From contig CAVQIX010000004.1 of the NCBI GenBank assembly GCA_963712765.1, forward strand, positions 310,001-374,000: 64,000 nt of DNA, given 5' to 3'. Below, piece by piece: positions 16,988 to 25,459 of this stretch. The notes under the pieces were generated by a model. It had not been told where the DNA came from, made no database searches, and worked only from the letters and a program-made list of their open reading frames with translations. Within the stretch, counting starts at the first letter, position 1; every line of letters begins with the position of its first letter. The translations under genes and the position numbers were made by a program. The stretch comes from CAXMST01 sp963712765 (lineage in GTDB: Bacteria > Actinomycetota > Thermoleophilia > Solirubrobacterales > 70-9).

Positions 16988-18178
16988 CTACTCGAAGGTG
17001 AGCTGGTAGGCGGACTCGTTGTTGGTGTCCACCTGCTCGCCGCAAACGGTATCCACCGTCACCGTGACCGAGCCGGTGTCGCCAGGCGACGGTGCGGGGT
17101 TGGGCCGGATCGTGACCGTCTGCGTCTCCTGGGACTCGATCGAGGGGATCGTCTGGTTGCCGGTGAAATCGCCCGAGAGCGAGACCTTGATGCCACTCTC
17201 CGCCGTCTCCCCCTGGTTCATGACCGCGATCTCGAACTCGAGTCCGTCGGCGGCAACCGATGTCGGGGTGTCCGGCTGCAGCACGACACTGCCCGGAAGC
17301 GCCGTGGTCGAGACCAGACCGAGCCCGTGGGTGAGACCGTCGTCCTGGCAGTTGGCGAGATTCGAGCCGCCGCCGGTGCCCGCGCCGGCGAGGGCGTCCT
17401 GAACGGTGGTGAGATCGAGCCAGTCGGGGTTGTTGCCGCCCATCGGGAGGAAGACGCTCTCGGGGACGCCGCCGTCGACGACGATCTCCTGGTCGGCCAG
17501 CTCCTGCTCGATCTCGCCGCGGGCCATCGCGAATATGACGTCGCTGGCGAGCAGGACCTGCATCTGCTCGGCTATCACCTTCGTCGCCTTCTTGGCACCG
17601 GAATTGCCGAGCGCCTTCGGGAGCTGCTCGGCCACCGTGGAGATCGCGTCGCCGCGGTACTCGTAGGAGAGGATGACCTGCGACTGCGCGCCGGCCAGTT
17701 CGTCCGGGGCATCGAGGTTCTCGGCTCGATCGAGCAGGGTCTGGGCCGTCGCCGCCTCGCCGTTGACCTGGTTCTCGAGGCTGATGTCGCCCTCGGACTG
17801 GCCGCTGAGGGACTTGAAGAAATCATCGCTGAGCTGCTTGGTCTCGACCGTGAGCGCGCTCAGGTCGCTGACGTAGTTCTTGAACGAACGCTCCTTGCGC
17901 TGATCGAGGCAGCCGCGGACCGCGAGGAACAGCAGGATGAAGATCACGATCGAGACGCCGATGAAGGTCAGCTGTCGGGAGCGGATCTGTTGGTGGGAGC
18001 TGTTGCCCCCACCTGCTCCGGTGCCCCCAGCTCCTCGGCCGCGCCGCGGGCGAGGCGTGTCCTCCTCGAAGGCCGCAGGCGTAGAGCGCCTGCGCCTGCT
18101 CACGGCGGGCTCATCGCTGGTCGGTGCGTCGTCTTCTTCGAAGAAGTCCAAGGCTGCTCTCCGGCGAGCTTTCGCCAC
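16988..18178 (-). CDS. Single-pass membrane protein with a CARDB-like C-terminus
   Basis: I do not recognise a named family. The 396-residue protein has about 70 disordered, charged cytoplasmic residues (glycine/arginine rich), one transmembrane helix (about 72-91), a helical extracellular region (about 95-300) and a C-terminal beta-sandwich. The latter resembles CARDB-type domains (NQGETAESGIKVSLSG, about 325-395). The start is seven bases from that of the divergent kinase at 18186, so the pair may share a control region; the kinase could phosphorylate its serine-rich cytoplasmic tail. Confidence 0.75.
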   Translation of the reverse strand: MAKARRRAALDFFEEDDAPTSDEPAVSRRRRSTPAAFEEDTPRPRRGRGAGGTGAGGGNSSHQQIRSRQLTFIGVSIVIFILLFLAVRGCLDQRKERSFKNYVSDLSALTVETKQLSDDFFKSLSGQSEGDISLENQVNGEAATAQTLLDRAENLDAPDELAGAQSQVILSYEYRGDAISTVAEQLPKALGNSGAKKATKVIAEQMQVLLASDVIFAMARGEIEQELADQEIVVDGGVPESVFLPMGGNNPDWLDLTTVQDALAGAGTGGGSNLANCQDDGLTHGLGLVSTTALPGSVVLQPDTPTSVAADGLEFEIAVMNQGETAESGIKVSLSGDFTGNQTIPSIESQETQTVTIRPNPAPSPGDTGSVTVTVDTVCGEQVDTNNESAYQLTFE

Positions 18179-18185
18179 AACCAGT

Positions 18186-19997
18186 ATGACCCCTGCTTAC
18201 GCGGGAAAACCCACCGAGGCCGAACTCGTCCCCAGCGGCAGGAGCGGTGTCGGCCACGGCGAAGACGAACGCGTGGTCGAAGGCGAGCGAATACTGGGTA
18301 GATTCACGGTTGGCGAGCGGATCGGGCGCGGCGGCTATGGGACCGTCCATCGTGCCTGGGACGAGCGCCTCTGCCGCCACGTGGCCGTGAAGTCCGTCGA
18401 GGGCGCCGGCGCGGGCCGCGTCATGCGCGAGGCGCAGGCCGCTGCGCGCCTCAACCATCCAGGCATCGTCACCCTCTACGAGCTCGGCAACCACAATGGC
18501 GTCGCCTACCTGGTCAGCGAGCTGGTCCGTGGCCCCAACCTTCGCGACTACGCCCGCTCCGGCGATCTCAGCGACCGCGATCTGGCGGAGATCGGCACCG
18601 AGCTCTGCGTCGCGCTCGCGCACGCCCACAGCCACGGGGTCGTCCATCGAGACATCAAGCCGGACAACGTGCTCATCCGCCGTGGGGCCGGCAAGCGGAT
18701 GCGCTCCGGCGGCGAGCGGGCGATGCTGGCCGACTTCGGGATCGCGGCGATCGCGGACGAACCGACGATGACGGCCACCGGCCAGGTGATCGGGACGCTC
18801 GCCTACATGGCGCCAGAGCAGGCGGCCGGCGAACGAGCCGGGCCCGAGGCCGATGTCTACTCGCTTGCACTGACCCTCTACGAGCTCTGGACGGGAGCGA
18901 ACCCGATCGCCGGCGCGACCCCGGCGGCAACGGCGAAGGCGATCGGCATCCGCCCGCCGAGCCTCGCCGAGCGGCGGCCCGAGCTGCCGCCGGCCCTCGG
19001 CGCCGCGATCGACACCGCGCTGGAGGCCGACCCCGCGGCGCGGCCCTCTCTCGAGGAGCTCGGCTCAGCGCTCGAGGGCCTCGCAGGCGCCCTGCATCCG
19101 GACCGGCCCGTCCCCGAGCCCGAGGACGCCGTTCCCATGACCCCGCTCCCGGAGGCGATCCCGGCGCGGCCATTCGCGGTGCTTCTGGCCGCCGGGGGTC
19201 TCTCGCTCGCCGGCCTGCTCGCCGGCCTGCCGGGGTTGGCGATCGTCGCCTCCCTGTTGCTCGCTCCGGCCGCACTGCTGCTCTGGAGCCCCAGGGATTG
19301 GGCCGCTCCGGCCCTCGCGCCGCTGCTCGGACTGCTGGGCCTCGCTCCACTCTTCACGGTCTGCGCCGCAACCCACCGGCGTCCGCTAGCCCGCGCCGGC
19401 CTCGCCGGCCTGGGCTGGACCTGGACGGTGGTGGCGGCGGTCGTGGTTGGCCGGAGCCTCGGGGTCACGGCCCCCGACGGCAAGGAGGCCGAGGGCTGGG
19501 CATCCTCGGGCCCCGTTGCTCTCGATGCGGTGCTCGCGCCGCTCCTCGGAGCGGATGCACTCGCCACCGGTCTCGTCTGGGTGGGTGCCGCCGTGCTCCT
19601 CGGCGCGGTCCTCGAGTTCGCCGGACCTGCCCTGCTCGCCCTGCTGGGGCTCGTCTGGGCGGCGGGCCTGGTCGCCGCTCTCGGCGCAATCGGCGGTCCC
19701 GCCACGCCCTCGCTGCTGCTCGCGCCGGGGCTGATCGCTGCTGTGCTGTGGCTCGCTTGGGACCGGGCCGGACGGCCCGAGATCATCCGCCACCTCAACG
19801 TGCCTGCCGCGCCCAGCCTCGGTTTCGGTCGGCTCTTCGCCCGACCGATGCCGGATCCTGTCCCCCCGGGCTCCCCCCGTCCGCGCCATCCCGCCGAATC
19901 CCCCCTCGCGGACGCCGATACGCGGGCCAGGGGAGCAGCTTCCAGACATGTCACGGCGGCTCTCTACGGCGCGGGATCGCGCGGCAGGTTGCCGTAG
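18186..19997 (+). CDS. Polytopic membrane Ser/Thr protein kinase
   Basis: An N-terminal Hanks-type kinase domain (about 36-300) has a glycine-rich loop (GERIGRGGYGTV), the lysine in VAVK (about 69), the catalytic HRDIKPDN (about 154-161) and DFG (183-185). Instead of one anchor plus an extracellular sensor, the C-terminal 290 residues form about eight hydrophobic segments and an arginine/proline-rich tail. Start choice is uncertain: ATG 18186 leaves seven bases to the divergent gene and no clear ribosome-binding site, while GTG 18273 lies just before the kinase fold. It precedes the fhaA operon. Confidence 0.85.
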   Translation: MTPAYAGKPTEAELVPSGRSGVGHGEDERVVEGERILGRFTVGERIGRGGYGTVHRAWDERLCRHVAVKSVEGAGAGRVMREAQAAARLNHPGIVTLYELGNHNGVAYLVSELVRGPNLRDYARSGDLSDRDLAEIGTELCVALAHAHSHGVVHRDIKPDNVLIRRGAGKRMRSGGERAMLADFGIAAIADEPTMTATGQVIGTLAYMAPEQAAGERAGPEADVYSLALTLYELWTGANPIAGATPAATAKAIGIRPPSLAERRPELPPALGAAIDTALEADPAARPSLEELGSALEGLAGALHPDRPVPEPEDAVPMTPLPEAIPARPFAVLLAAGGLSLAGLLAGLPGLAIVASLLLAPAALLLWSPRDWAAPALAPLLGLLGLAPLFTVCAATHRRPLARAGLAGLGWTWTVVAAVVVGRSLGVTAPDGKEAEGWASSGPVALDAVLAPLLGADALATGLVWVGAAVLLGAVLEFAGPALLALLGLVWAAGLVAALGAIGGPATPSLLLAPGLIAAVLWLAWDRAGRPEIIRHLNVPAAPSLGFGRLFARPMPDPVPPGSPRPRHPAESPLADADTRARGAASRHVTAALYGAGSRGRLP

Positions 19998-20078
19998 CAT
20001 TCCGGCTTCGGAGCGTCTCGGCGCTCCGTGGGAGGAGACCCGAATACAGACCGTGAAACGGGTAGCTCCCCTGATCCC

Positions 20079-20843
20079 ATGAGTGTTCTCCGCAATCTCG
20101 AAGCCAAGATCGAGGGCCTCGTCGAAGGGGTCTTCAGCCGTGCCTTCAGCTCTCAGGTGCAGCCGGTCGAGATCGCCCGCAAGCTCGCCAAGGAGATGGA
20201 CTCGCACCGGACCGCATCGGTCTCGCAGGTCTATGCCCCGAACCAGTACACGGTCTGGCTCTCCCCGGAGGACCACGAGCGGCTGGAGGGATACGAGCGC
20301 AGCCTCGCTCAGGAGCTCTCCGCCTATCTGCTCGAGCACGCGCGCCGCCAGGACTACGCTCTTCTGACCCGTCCCGAGGTCCTGATCGACGCCGACGAGC
20401 GCCTCCGCCTCGGGGAGTTCGGAATCCAGCCGCGTCTAGTCAAGCCGCCCTCGCGCAAGGGCGACAGCGGCGAGCAGGGCCAGCACGGCCACACGATGGT
20501 CTACTCGGCCCCCCCGAAGGAGTCGAAGCCGAAGCGCCCGAAGACGGCCCCCCTGACCGAGACGAGGGCGATCGTCTCCCTCGGCGACCGACGGTACGTC
20601 CTCGATGGCCCGGTCGCCGTGCTCGGCCGATCCCGGGAATGCGACTGCGTCCTCGACGACGGCAACATCTCCCGCCGGCATGCGGAGCTGCGCCGCGCCC
20701 GCAACGGCGACTGGACGATCAGCGATCTCGGCTCCACCAACGGCGTCAAGATCAACGACCGCCGAGTCGACTCGGCGCGCCTGGCCCCCGGAGACGAGGT
20801 CGTTCTCGGCACCACCCGCTTCATCTTCGACATCGAGCAGTGA
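20079..20843 (+). CDS. fhaA: FhaA-like protein: DUF3662 plus FHA domain
   Basis: FhaA proteins read phosphothreonine marks made by Ser/Thr kinases and link them to wall synthesis. The 254-residue protein has the N-terminal DUF3662 domain (about 1-115, with FSRAFSSQVQPVEIARKL), a basic linker, and a C-terminal FHA domain with GRSRECDC, SRRHAELR and STNG, the phosphothreonine-binding loops. The ATG at 20079 gives the normal MSVLRNLEAKIEGLVEG start; the frame open from 20028 does not. It heads the phosphosignalling/wall operon. Confidence 0.93.
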   Translation: MSVLRNLEAKIEGLVEGVFSRAFSSQVQPVEIARKLAKEMDSHRTASVSQVYAPNQYTVWLSPEDHERLEGYERSLAQELSAYLLEHARRQDYALLTRPEVLIDADERLRLGEFGIQPRLVKPPSRKGDSGEQGQHGHTMVYSAPPKESKPKRPKTAPLTETRAIVSLGDRRYVLDGPVAVLGRSRECDCVLDDGNISRRHAELRRARNGDWTISDLGSTNGVKINDRRVDSARLAPGDEVVLGTTRFIFDIEQ

Positions 20844-20870
20844 GCTGCTCCCGATCGCTCCGGAGCGTCC

Positions 20871-21362
20871 ATGGAAGGTGACCCCCTAGCCGTAGGCCTG
20901 CAGTTCGCGTTCCTCGGAGTGCTGTATCTGTTCCTCTTTCTCGTGGCTCGCAGCGCCCTGAAGGACCTGAGGAAGGGCGGGACGGCGGTCGTCGACGCGC
21001 CCGAGGGGACCGGTATGCATCCCGCCGGAGGCCGGATCGCGGCGACCGACGCATGGCTCGTCGCCCTCGCTGGGGCCGGGCTCGAGATCGGAGAGCGGAT
21101 CGACCTCTTCGGCGGTGTGACCATCGGGCGCAACAGCGAGGCCGACGTGCGGATCGAGGACCGCTTTGCCTCGGGAATGCACTGCCGCGTCTTCAGTCGC
21201 GGCAACCGCTACATGGTCGAGGACCTGCAGTCCACCAACGGCACCTATCTGAATGGCGGCCAGTTGACGGGCGAGGCGGAGCTCGGTGACCTCGACGAGA
21301 TCTCGATCGGGGACACGAGGTTCCGCTTCGAGCTCTCGATCCCCGACAACCATGGTGGGTAA
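20871..21362 (+). CDS. fhaB: FhaB-like membrane-anchored FHA protein
   Basis: FhaB (FipA-like) proteins bind phosphorylated division and wall proteins. The 163-residue protein has one N-terminal transmembrane helix (about 9-26), a flexible linker and an FHA domain with GRNSEADVRI, the SGMH variant of the SxxH site and STNG. It is followed after ten bases by the phosphatase gene. In mycobacteria the fhaA, fhaB, pstP, rodA, pbpA and pknB order is the same. Confidence 0.93.
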   Translation: MEGDPLAVGLQFAFLGVLYLFLFLVARSALKDLRKGGTAVVDAPEGTGMHPAGGRIAATDAWLVALAGAGLEIGERIDLFGGVTIGRNSEADVRIEDRFASGMHCRVFSRGNRYMVEDLQSTNGTYLNGGQLTGEAELGDLDEISIGDTRFRFELSIPDNHGG

Positions 21363-21371
21363 GGTCCGGCG

Positions 21372-22691
21372 ATGCTGCGGGTAGCGGAAGCGGTCCAGCG
21401 CACCGACACAGGGCGCCAGCGCGAGGCGAACGAGGATTCCTACTTCTCGCGCGCTCCGGTCTTCGCGGTCGCCGATGGAATGGGCGGCGCCCAGGCGGGC
21501 GAGGTCGCTTCGCGGATCGCCGCCGAGGCATTCGAGCCCGAGCGCGACTCGGGGATGCCCCCGGAGGGCTACCTTCGTCAGACAGCGGAGGTCGCAAACC
21601 GCCGGATCTTCGAGCTCGCACAGGGCGATAACTCGCGGTCGGGGATGGGCACCACTCTGACCGCCGCGCTGATCGACGGTGACGAGGTCAGCTTCGGCCA
21701 TGTCGGCGACTCGCGGGCCTACCTGTTTCGCGACGGCGAGCTGAGCCAGCTGACCAGCGACCACTCGCTGGTAGAGGAGCTGCGGCGGCAGGGCAAGCTC
21801 ACCTCCGCACAGGCCGCCGAGCACCCGCAGCGATCGGTGATCACCCGCGCGCTCGGGCCCGAGCCGGCGGTCGCGGTGGACACGATGACGGTCCAGGCCC
21901 GCAACGGTGACGTCTTCCTGCTCTGCAGTGACGGTCTGACGACGATGCTGCCCGACGCCGACATCGCCGCGACGCTCGCCCGCGGCCAGGATCTCGACTC
22001 GACCGCCCGGAGGCTGGTCCGCGGGGCGAACGATCGCGGCGGTCGCGACAACATCACCGTCGTCCTCTTCCGGCTCCAGGACCCCGAGGCGGATGGCGCG
22101 CCGGCCGCGGAGGGCGCGACCCTGGTCGGCGCCGCCGCCGAATCGGCGGGACTGACCCGGGATTCCGTTCGCGAGGGCGCGCGCCGCGAGCACGAGCTCG
22201 CCGCTTCGGGGTCCACGGACAGGCCGACCGCGGTCCCCAGCGGCCGAGCATCCACGCGCGCCCCGTGGCGGGGGCGGATCGTCAAGGTCTTCGCCGTCCT
22301 CGCGATCGCGGCGGCACTGGTCGCCGGCGCGATCTACGGCGCCCGCCAGGTCTATTTCCTCGGCGCCGACGAGGCCGGGCGGGTGGCCCTTTACCGGGGC
22401 CTTCCCTACGAGCTCCCATTCGGCGCCTCGCTCTTCAGCGAGATCTACTCGAGCCCGATCACGGTCGACGCGCTTCCCGAGGATCGCCGCGCGGTCGCGA
22501 CCGACCACGAACTGCGCTCGCGGGATGACGCGATCAACCTGCTCGAGGACCTGCAGCTCGCAGCCGAGCAGGAGGCCGCCGCCTCCCGTCCCGCCGCATC
22601 CTCGGGAGGCTCCCCCGGGAGCTCCTCGGCAGGCGGCTCGCCGGGCTCGGGCTCTGGGCAGTCATCGGGCTCCGGCGGAGGCTCAGGGTGA
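21372..22691 (+). CDS. pstP: PP2C-family Ser/Thr phosphatase (PstP-like)
   Basis: PstP dephosphorylates the kinases and their substrates. The catalytic domain (about 1-235) has the metal-binding motifs REANEDSYF, ADGMGG, GHVGDSRAY, CSDGLT and GGRDNITVV. A linker, one transmembrane helix (about 300-322) and an extracellular tail ending in a serine/glycine-rich stretch follow. It sits between fhaB and the rodA/ftsW gene and overlaps the latter by four bases, pointing to coordinate control of phosphorylation and wall growth. Confidence 0.95.
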   Translation: MLRVAEAVQRTDTGRQREANEDSYFSRAPVFAVADGMGGAQAGEVASRIAAEAFEPERDSGMPPEGYLRQTAEVANRRIFELAQGDNSRSGMGTTLTAALIDGDEVSFGHVGDSRAYLFRDGELSQLTSDHSLVEELRRQGKLTSAQAAEHPQRSVITRALGPEPAVAVDTMTVQARNGDVFLLCSDGLTTMLPDADIAATLARGQDLDSTARRLVRGANDRGGRDNITVVLFRLQDPEADGAPAAEGATLVGAAAESAGLTRDSVREGARREHELAASGSTDRPTAVPSGRASTRAPWRGRIVKVFAVLAIAAALVAGAIYGARQVYFLGADEAGRVALYRGLPYELPFGASLFSEIYSSPITVDALPEDRRAVATDHELRSRDDAINLLEDLQLAAEQEAAASRPAASSGGSPGSSSAGGSPGSGSGQSSGSGGGSG

Positions 22692-23992
22692 GTGCCCGCA
22701 ATCGCGAGCTGCTCGGCCTGATCCCGGTCGCCGCACTCGTCGTCGCCGGCTTCACGGCGGTATTCACGGTCCAAAACAGCGAGGTCGGCGACCTCAGCCT
22801 GGTCTTCGGCGCCTACTTCCTCGCGCTCTGCTTCGCAACGCACATGTTCATCCGCTTCGGCCTGCCGCACGCGGACCCGTATCTGTTTCCTCTGATGGCC
22901 CTGCTGGCGGCGATCGGACTGGTGATGATCTACCGGATCGACGACAGCCTCGCACGCGATCAGGCGAACTGGTTCGTGCTCGGCCTGATCGTCTTCGTCG
23001 CGACGATCACCTTCCTCCGCGATTACCACGTGCTCGAGCGCTACCGTTACATCATTGCGGCGGTCAGCCTCGCCCTTCTGGTGATGCCGCGCCTGCCGTT
23101 GATCGGCTCTCAGGTCAACGGGGCCTATCTCGGGATCGATCTCGGACCGGTCGCGTTCCAGCCCGCCGAGCTGGCGAAGATCGGGGTGGTCATCTTCCTC
23201 GCCAGCTACCTGCGCGACCGGCGCGAGGTGATGATCGTCGGGGCGCGTAAGTTCATGGGGCTCGTGCTGCCGCCGCTGAAGCACCTCGGCCCCCTGCTGG
23301 TGGTCTGGGGAGCGGCGATGTTGATGCTCGTCTTCATCCGCGACCTCGGCAGCTCCCTGATGTTCTTCGGCGCATTCCTCGCCCTGGTCTACGTCGCCAC
23401 CAATCGTCTCTCGTTCGTCGTCATCGGCTTTGGGATGTTCCTGCTCGGAGCCTGGTTCTTCGCCTCCACCGTCGGCCACGTGCAGGACCGCGTCGACATC
23501 TGGCTCGACCCCTACCAGGACCCCAACGGCGACGGCTTCCAGGTCCTGCAGTCGATGTTCGCCCAGGCGGACGGCGGTCTCTTCGGGCAGGGGATCGGCG
23601 GCTCGCTGTTGTTCCAGGCCGGGAGCCCGGCGCCGCTGATCCCCGAGGTACAGACGGACCTGATCTACGCGCTGATCGTCGATGAGCTCGGTCTCTTCGG
23701 CGGTGCCGCGGTGGTGCTCACATACGCTCTGATCGCCGCTCGCGGCTTCAAGACCGCGGTGATGGCCGACGACGGCTTCTCGACCCTGCTTGCCGCCGGG
23801 CTGACTGCGGTGTTCGTGCTGCAGGCCTTCGTGATCATCGGCGGCGTCGTCCGGGTGATCCCGCTCACCGGCGTAACCCTCCCGTTCGTCAGCTACGGCG
23901 GCAGCTCGGTGGTCGCGAACATGATCCTGCTGGCGCTGCTGCTGCTGATCAGCGATCGGGCCCGGCGCCCGCGGGAAGGGCTCGGAGCATGA
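22688..23992 (+). CDS. rodA: RodA/FtsW-type peptidoglycan glycosyltransferase
   Basis: SEDS proteins polymerise glycan strands from lipid II. The 434-residue protein has about ten transmembrane helices and SEDS motifs, including GIDLGPVAFQPAELAKIG, GGLFGQGIGGS and LPFVSYGGSS near the C-terminus. Its start (GTG) overlaps pstP, and the next gene is a class B PBP, its usual partner. RodA (elongation) is favoured from operon context; FtsW (division) cannot be excluded by sequence reading alone. Confidence 0.93.
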   Translation: MSARNRELLGLIPVAALVVAGFTAVFTVQNSEVGDLSLVFGAYFLALCFATHMFIRFGLPHADPYLFPLMALLAAIGLVMIYRIDDSLARDQANWFVLGLIVFVATITFLRDYHVLERYRYIIAAVSLALLVMPRLPLIGSQVNGAYLGIDLGPVAFQPAELAKIGVVIFLASYLRDRREVMIVGARKFMGLVLPPLKHLGPLLVVWGAAMLMLVFIRDLGSSLMFFGAFLALVYVATNRLSFVVIGFGMFLLGAWFFASTVGHVQDRVDIWLDPYQDPNGDGFQVLQSMFAQADGGLFGQGIGGSLLFQAGSPAPLIPEVQTDLIYALIVDELGLFGGAAVVLTYALIAARGFKTAVMADDGFSTLLAAGLTAVFVLQAFVIIGGVVRVIPLTGVTLPFVSYGGSSVVANMILLALLLLISDRARRPREGLGA

Positions 23993-25440
23993 ACACGCCG
24001 ATCGTCCGGCTTTACGCGTTCATGCTGATCCTCTTGACCCTGCTCGTCGTCTTCACCTCGAACTGGGCGGTCTTCGACGCCGACGAGCTCGAGGCGAAGT
24101 CTGAGAACAAGCGGCCCCTGCTCGAGCAACAGAAGATCGCCCGCGGCGAGATCAAGAGCAGCGACGGCGAGCTCCTCGCCGTCTCCGAGTCGCGGGGAAG
24201 GGGGGAGCGCAAGGTCTTCGTCCGGGAGTACCCGACCGGCGAGCTGTTCGCCCACCCCGTCGGCTACGACTACATCGGACCGGGGCGGACCGGTATCGAG
24301 CAGTCCGAGAACGACGTCCTCACCGGCGAGTCGAACGAGTTCGCGACGATCATCGAGCAGCTCAGCGGCCAGACCGAGGAGGGCTCCGACCTGACGATCA
24401 CCGTCGACGCCGGCGCCCAGCAGCTGGCGACCGACCTGCTGAACGGGCAGGGTGCCCCCGGTGCGGTCGTCGCGCTCGATCCGAAGACCGGCGCGATCCG
24501 GACCATGGCCAGCACCCCGAGCTACGACCCCAACCTGGTCCCCGAGCAGATCAACGAGCTCAACAACCCGCCCGCGGGGGCGACCCCGGTGCTGATCAAC
24601 CGCGCCACCCAGAACCCCTACCCGCCGGGCTCGACGATGAAGGTCGTGACTGCCGCCGCGGCGCTGGACTCCGGCGAGTTCACCCCCGACTCAACCGTCG
24701 ACGGCAGCTCGCCGCAGGACGTCAGCGGGGTGCCGCTTGAGAACTTCGGCAACCAGAGCTTTGGAGAGATCACCCTGACCGAGGCCCTGACCAACTCGGT
24801 CAACACCGCCTGGGCGAACGTAGGGGAGGACCTCGGTACCGACACCATGGTCGACTACATGGAGCGATTCGGCTTCTACGGCCGCCCCGAGTTCGACTAC
24901 CCGGAGGACCAGATCAGAGCCTCGGGGCCGACGAAGACCAACGGCAGGCTGGCGAAATCGGGCTTCGATGTCGGCCGCGTGGCGATCGGGCAGGGTGGCG
25001 CCGAGGGCCAGATGCTCGCGACCCCCCTGCAGATGGCCCTCGTCGCCGCAACGGTGGCCAACGACGGCGTGCAGATGCGCCCGACCTTCCTGCAGGAGGT
25101 CAAGGATCCCGACGGGCGCGTCAGCGAGGAGCTCGATCCCGAAGAGGTCCGCCGGGTGATCAGCGAGGAGTCGGCCGCTCAGCTGACCCAGATGATGGTC
25201 AACGTGACCGAGGACGGCACCGCCTCGGGCCTCAACGTCGGGGGAGTCACCTTCGCCGGGAAGACCGGAACCGCAGAGCTCAACAACGACGGATTGAACC
25301 AGCCGTGGTTCATCATGTTCGCTCCCGCCGACGACCCCCAGATCGCTGTAGCGGCGACGATCGAGCGCTGCCAGGGATGCTCCGGCGGAGGCGTGGCAGG
25401 CCCGATCGCGACCGCGGTCGCGGAGGACCTGCTCGGTTAG
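23989..25440 (+). CDS. pbpA: Class B penicillin-binding protein (PbpA-like)
   Basis: This transpeptidase cross-links peptidoglycan with the SEDS enzyme encoded just upstream. It has one N-terminal transmembrane helix (about 7-25), a dimerisation-like linker region and the transpeptidase domain: SxxK as STMK (Ser215), SxN as SVN, and KTG as KTGTAE. It overlaps rodA by four bases. Length of 483 residues fits the mycobacterial PbpA class. Beta-lactams would acylate Ser215. Confidence 0.95.
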   Translation: MNTPIVRLYAFMLILLTLLVVFTSNWAVFDADELEAKSENKRPLLEQQKIARGEIKSSDGELLAVSESRGRGERKVFVREYPTGELFAHPVGYDYIGPGRTGIEQSENDVLTGESNEFATIIEQLSGQTEEGSDLTITVDAGAQQLATDLLNGQGAPGAVVALDPKTGAIRTMASTPSYDPNLVPEQINELNNPPAGATPVLINRATQNPYPPGSTMKVVTAAAALDSGEFTPDSTVDGSSPQDVSGVPLENFGNQSFGEITLTEALTNSVNTAWANVGEDLGTDTMVDYMERFGFYGRPEFDYPEDQIRASGPTKTNGRLAKSGFDVGRVAIGQGGAEGQMLATPLQMALVAATVANDGVQMRPTFLQEVKDPDGRVSEELDPEEVRRVISEESAAQLTQMMVNVTEDGTASGLNVGGVTFAGKTGTAELNNDGLNQPWFIMFAPADDPQIAVAATIERCQGCSGGGVAGPIATAVAEDLLG

Positions 25441-25459
25441 GCGGGAAGAGAGAAACCGG

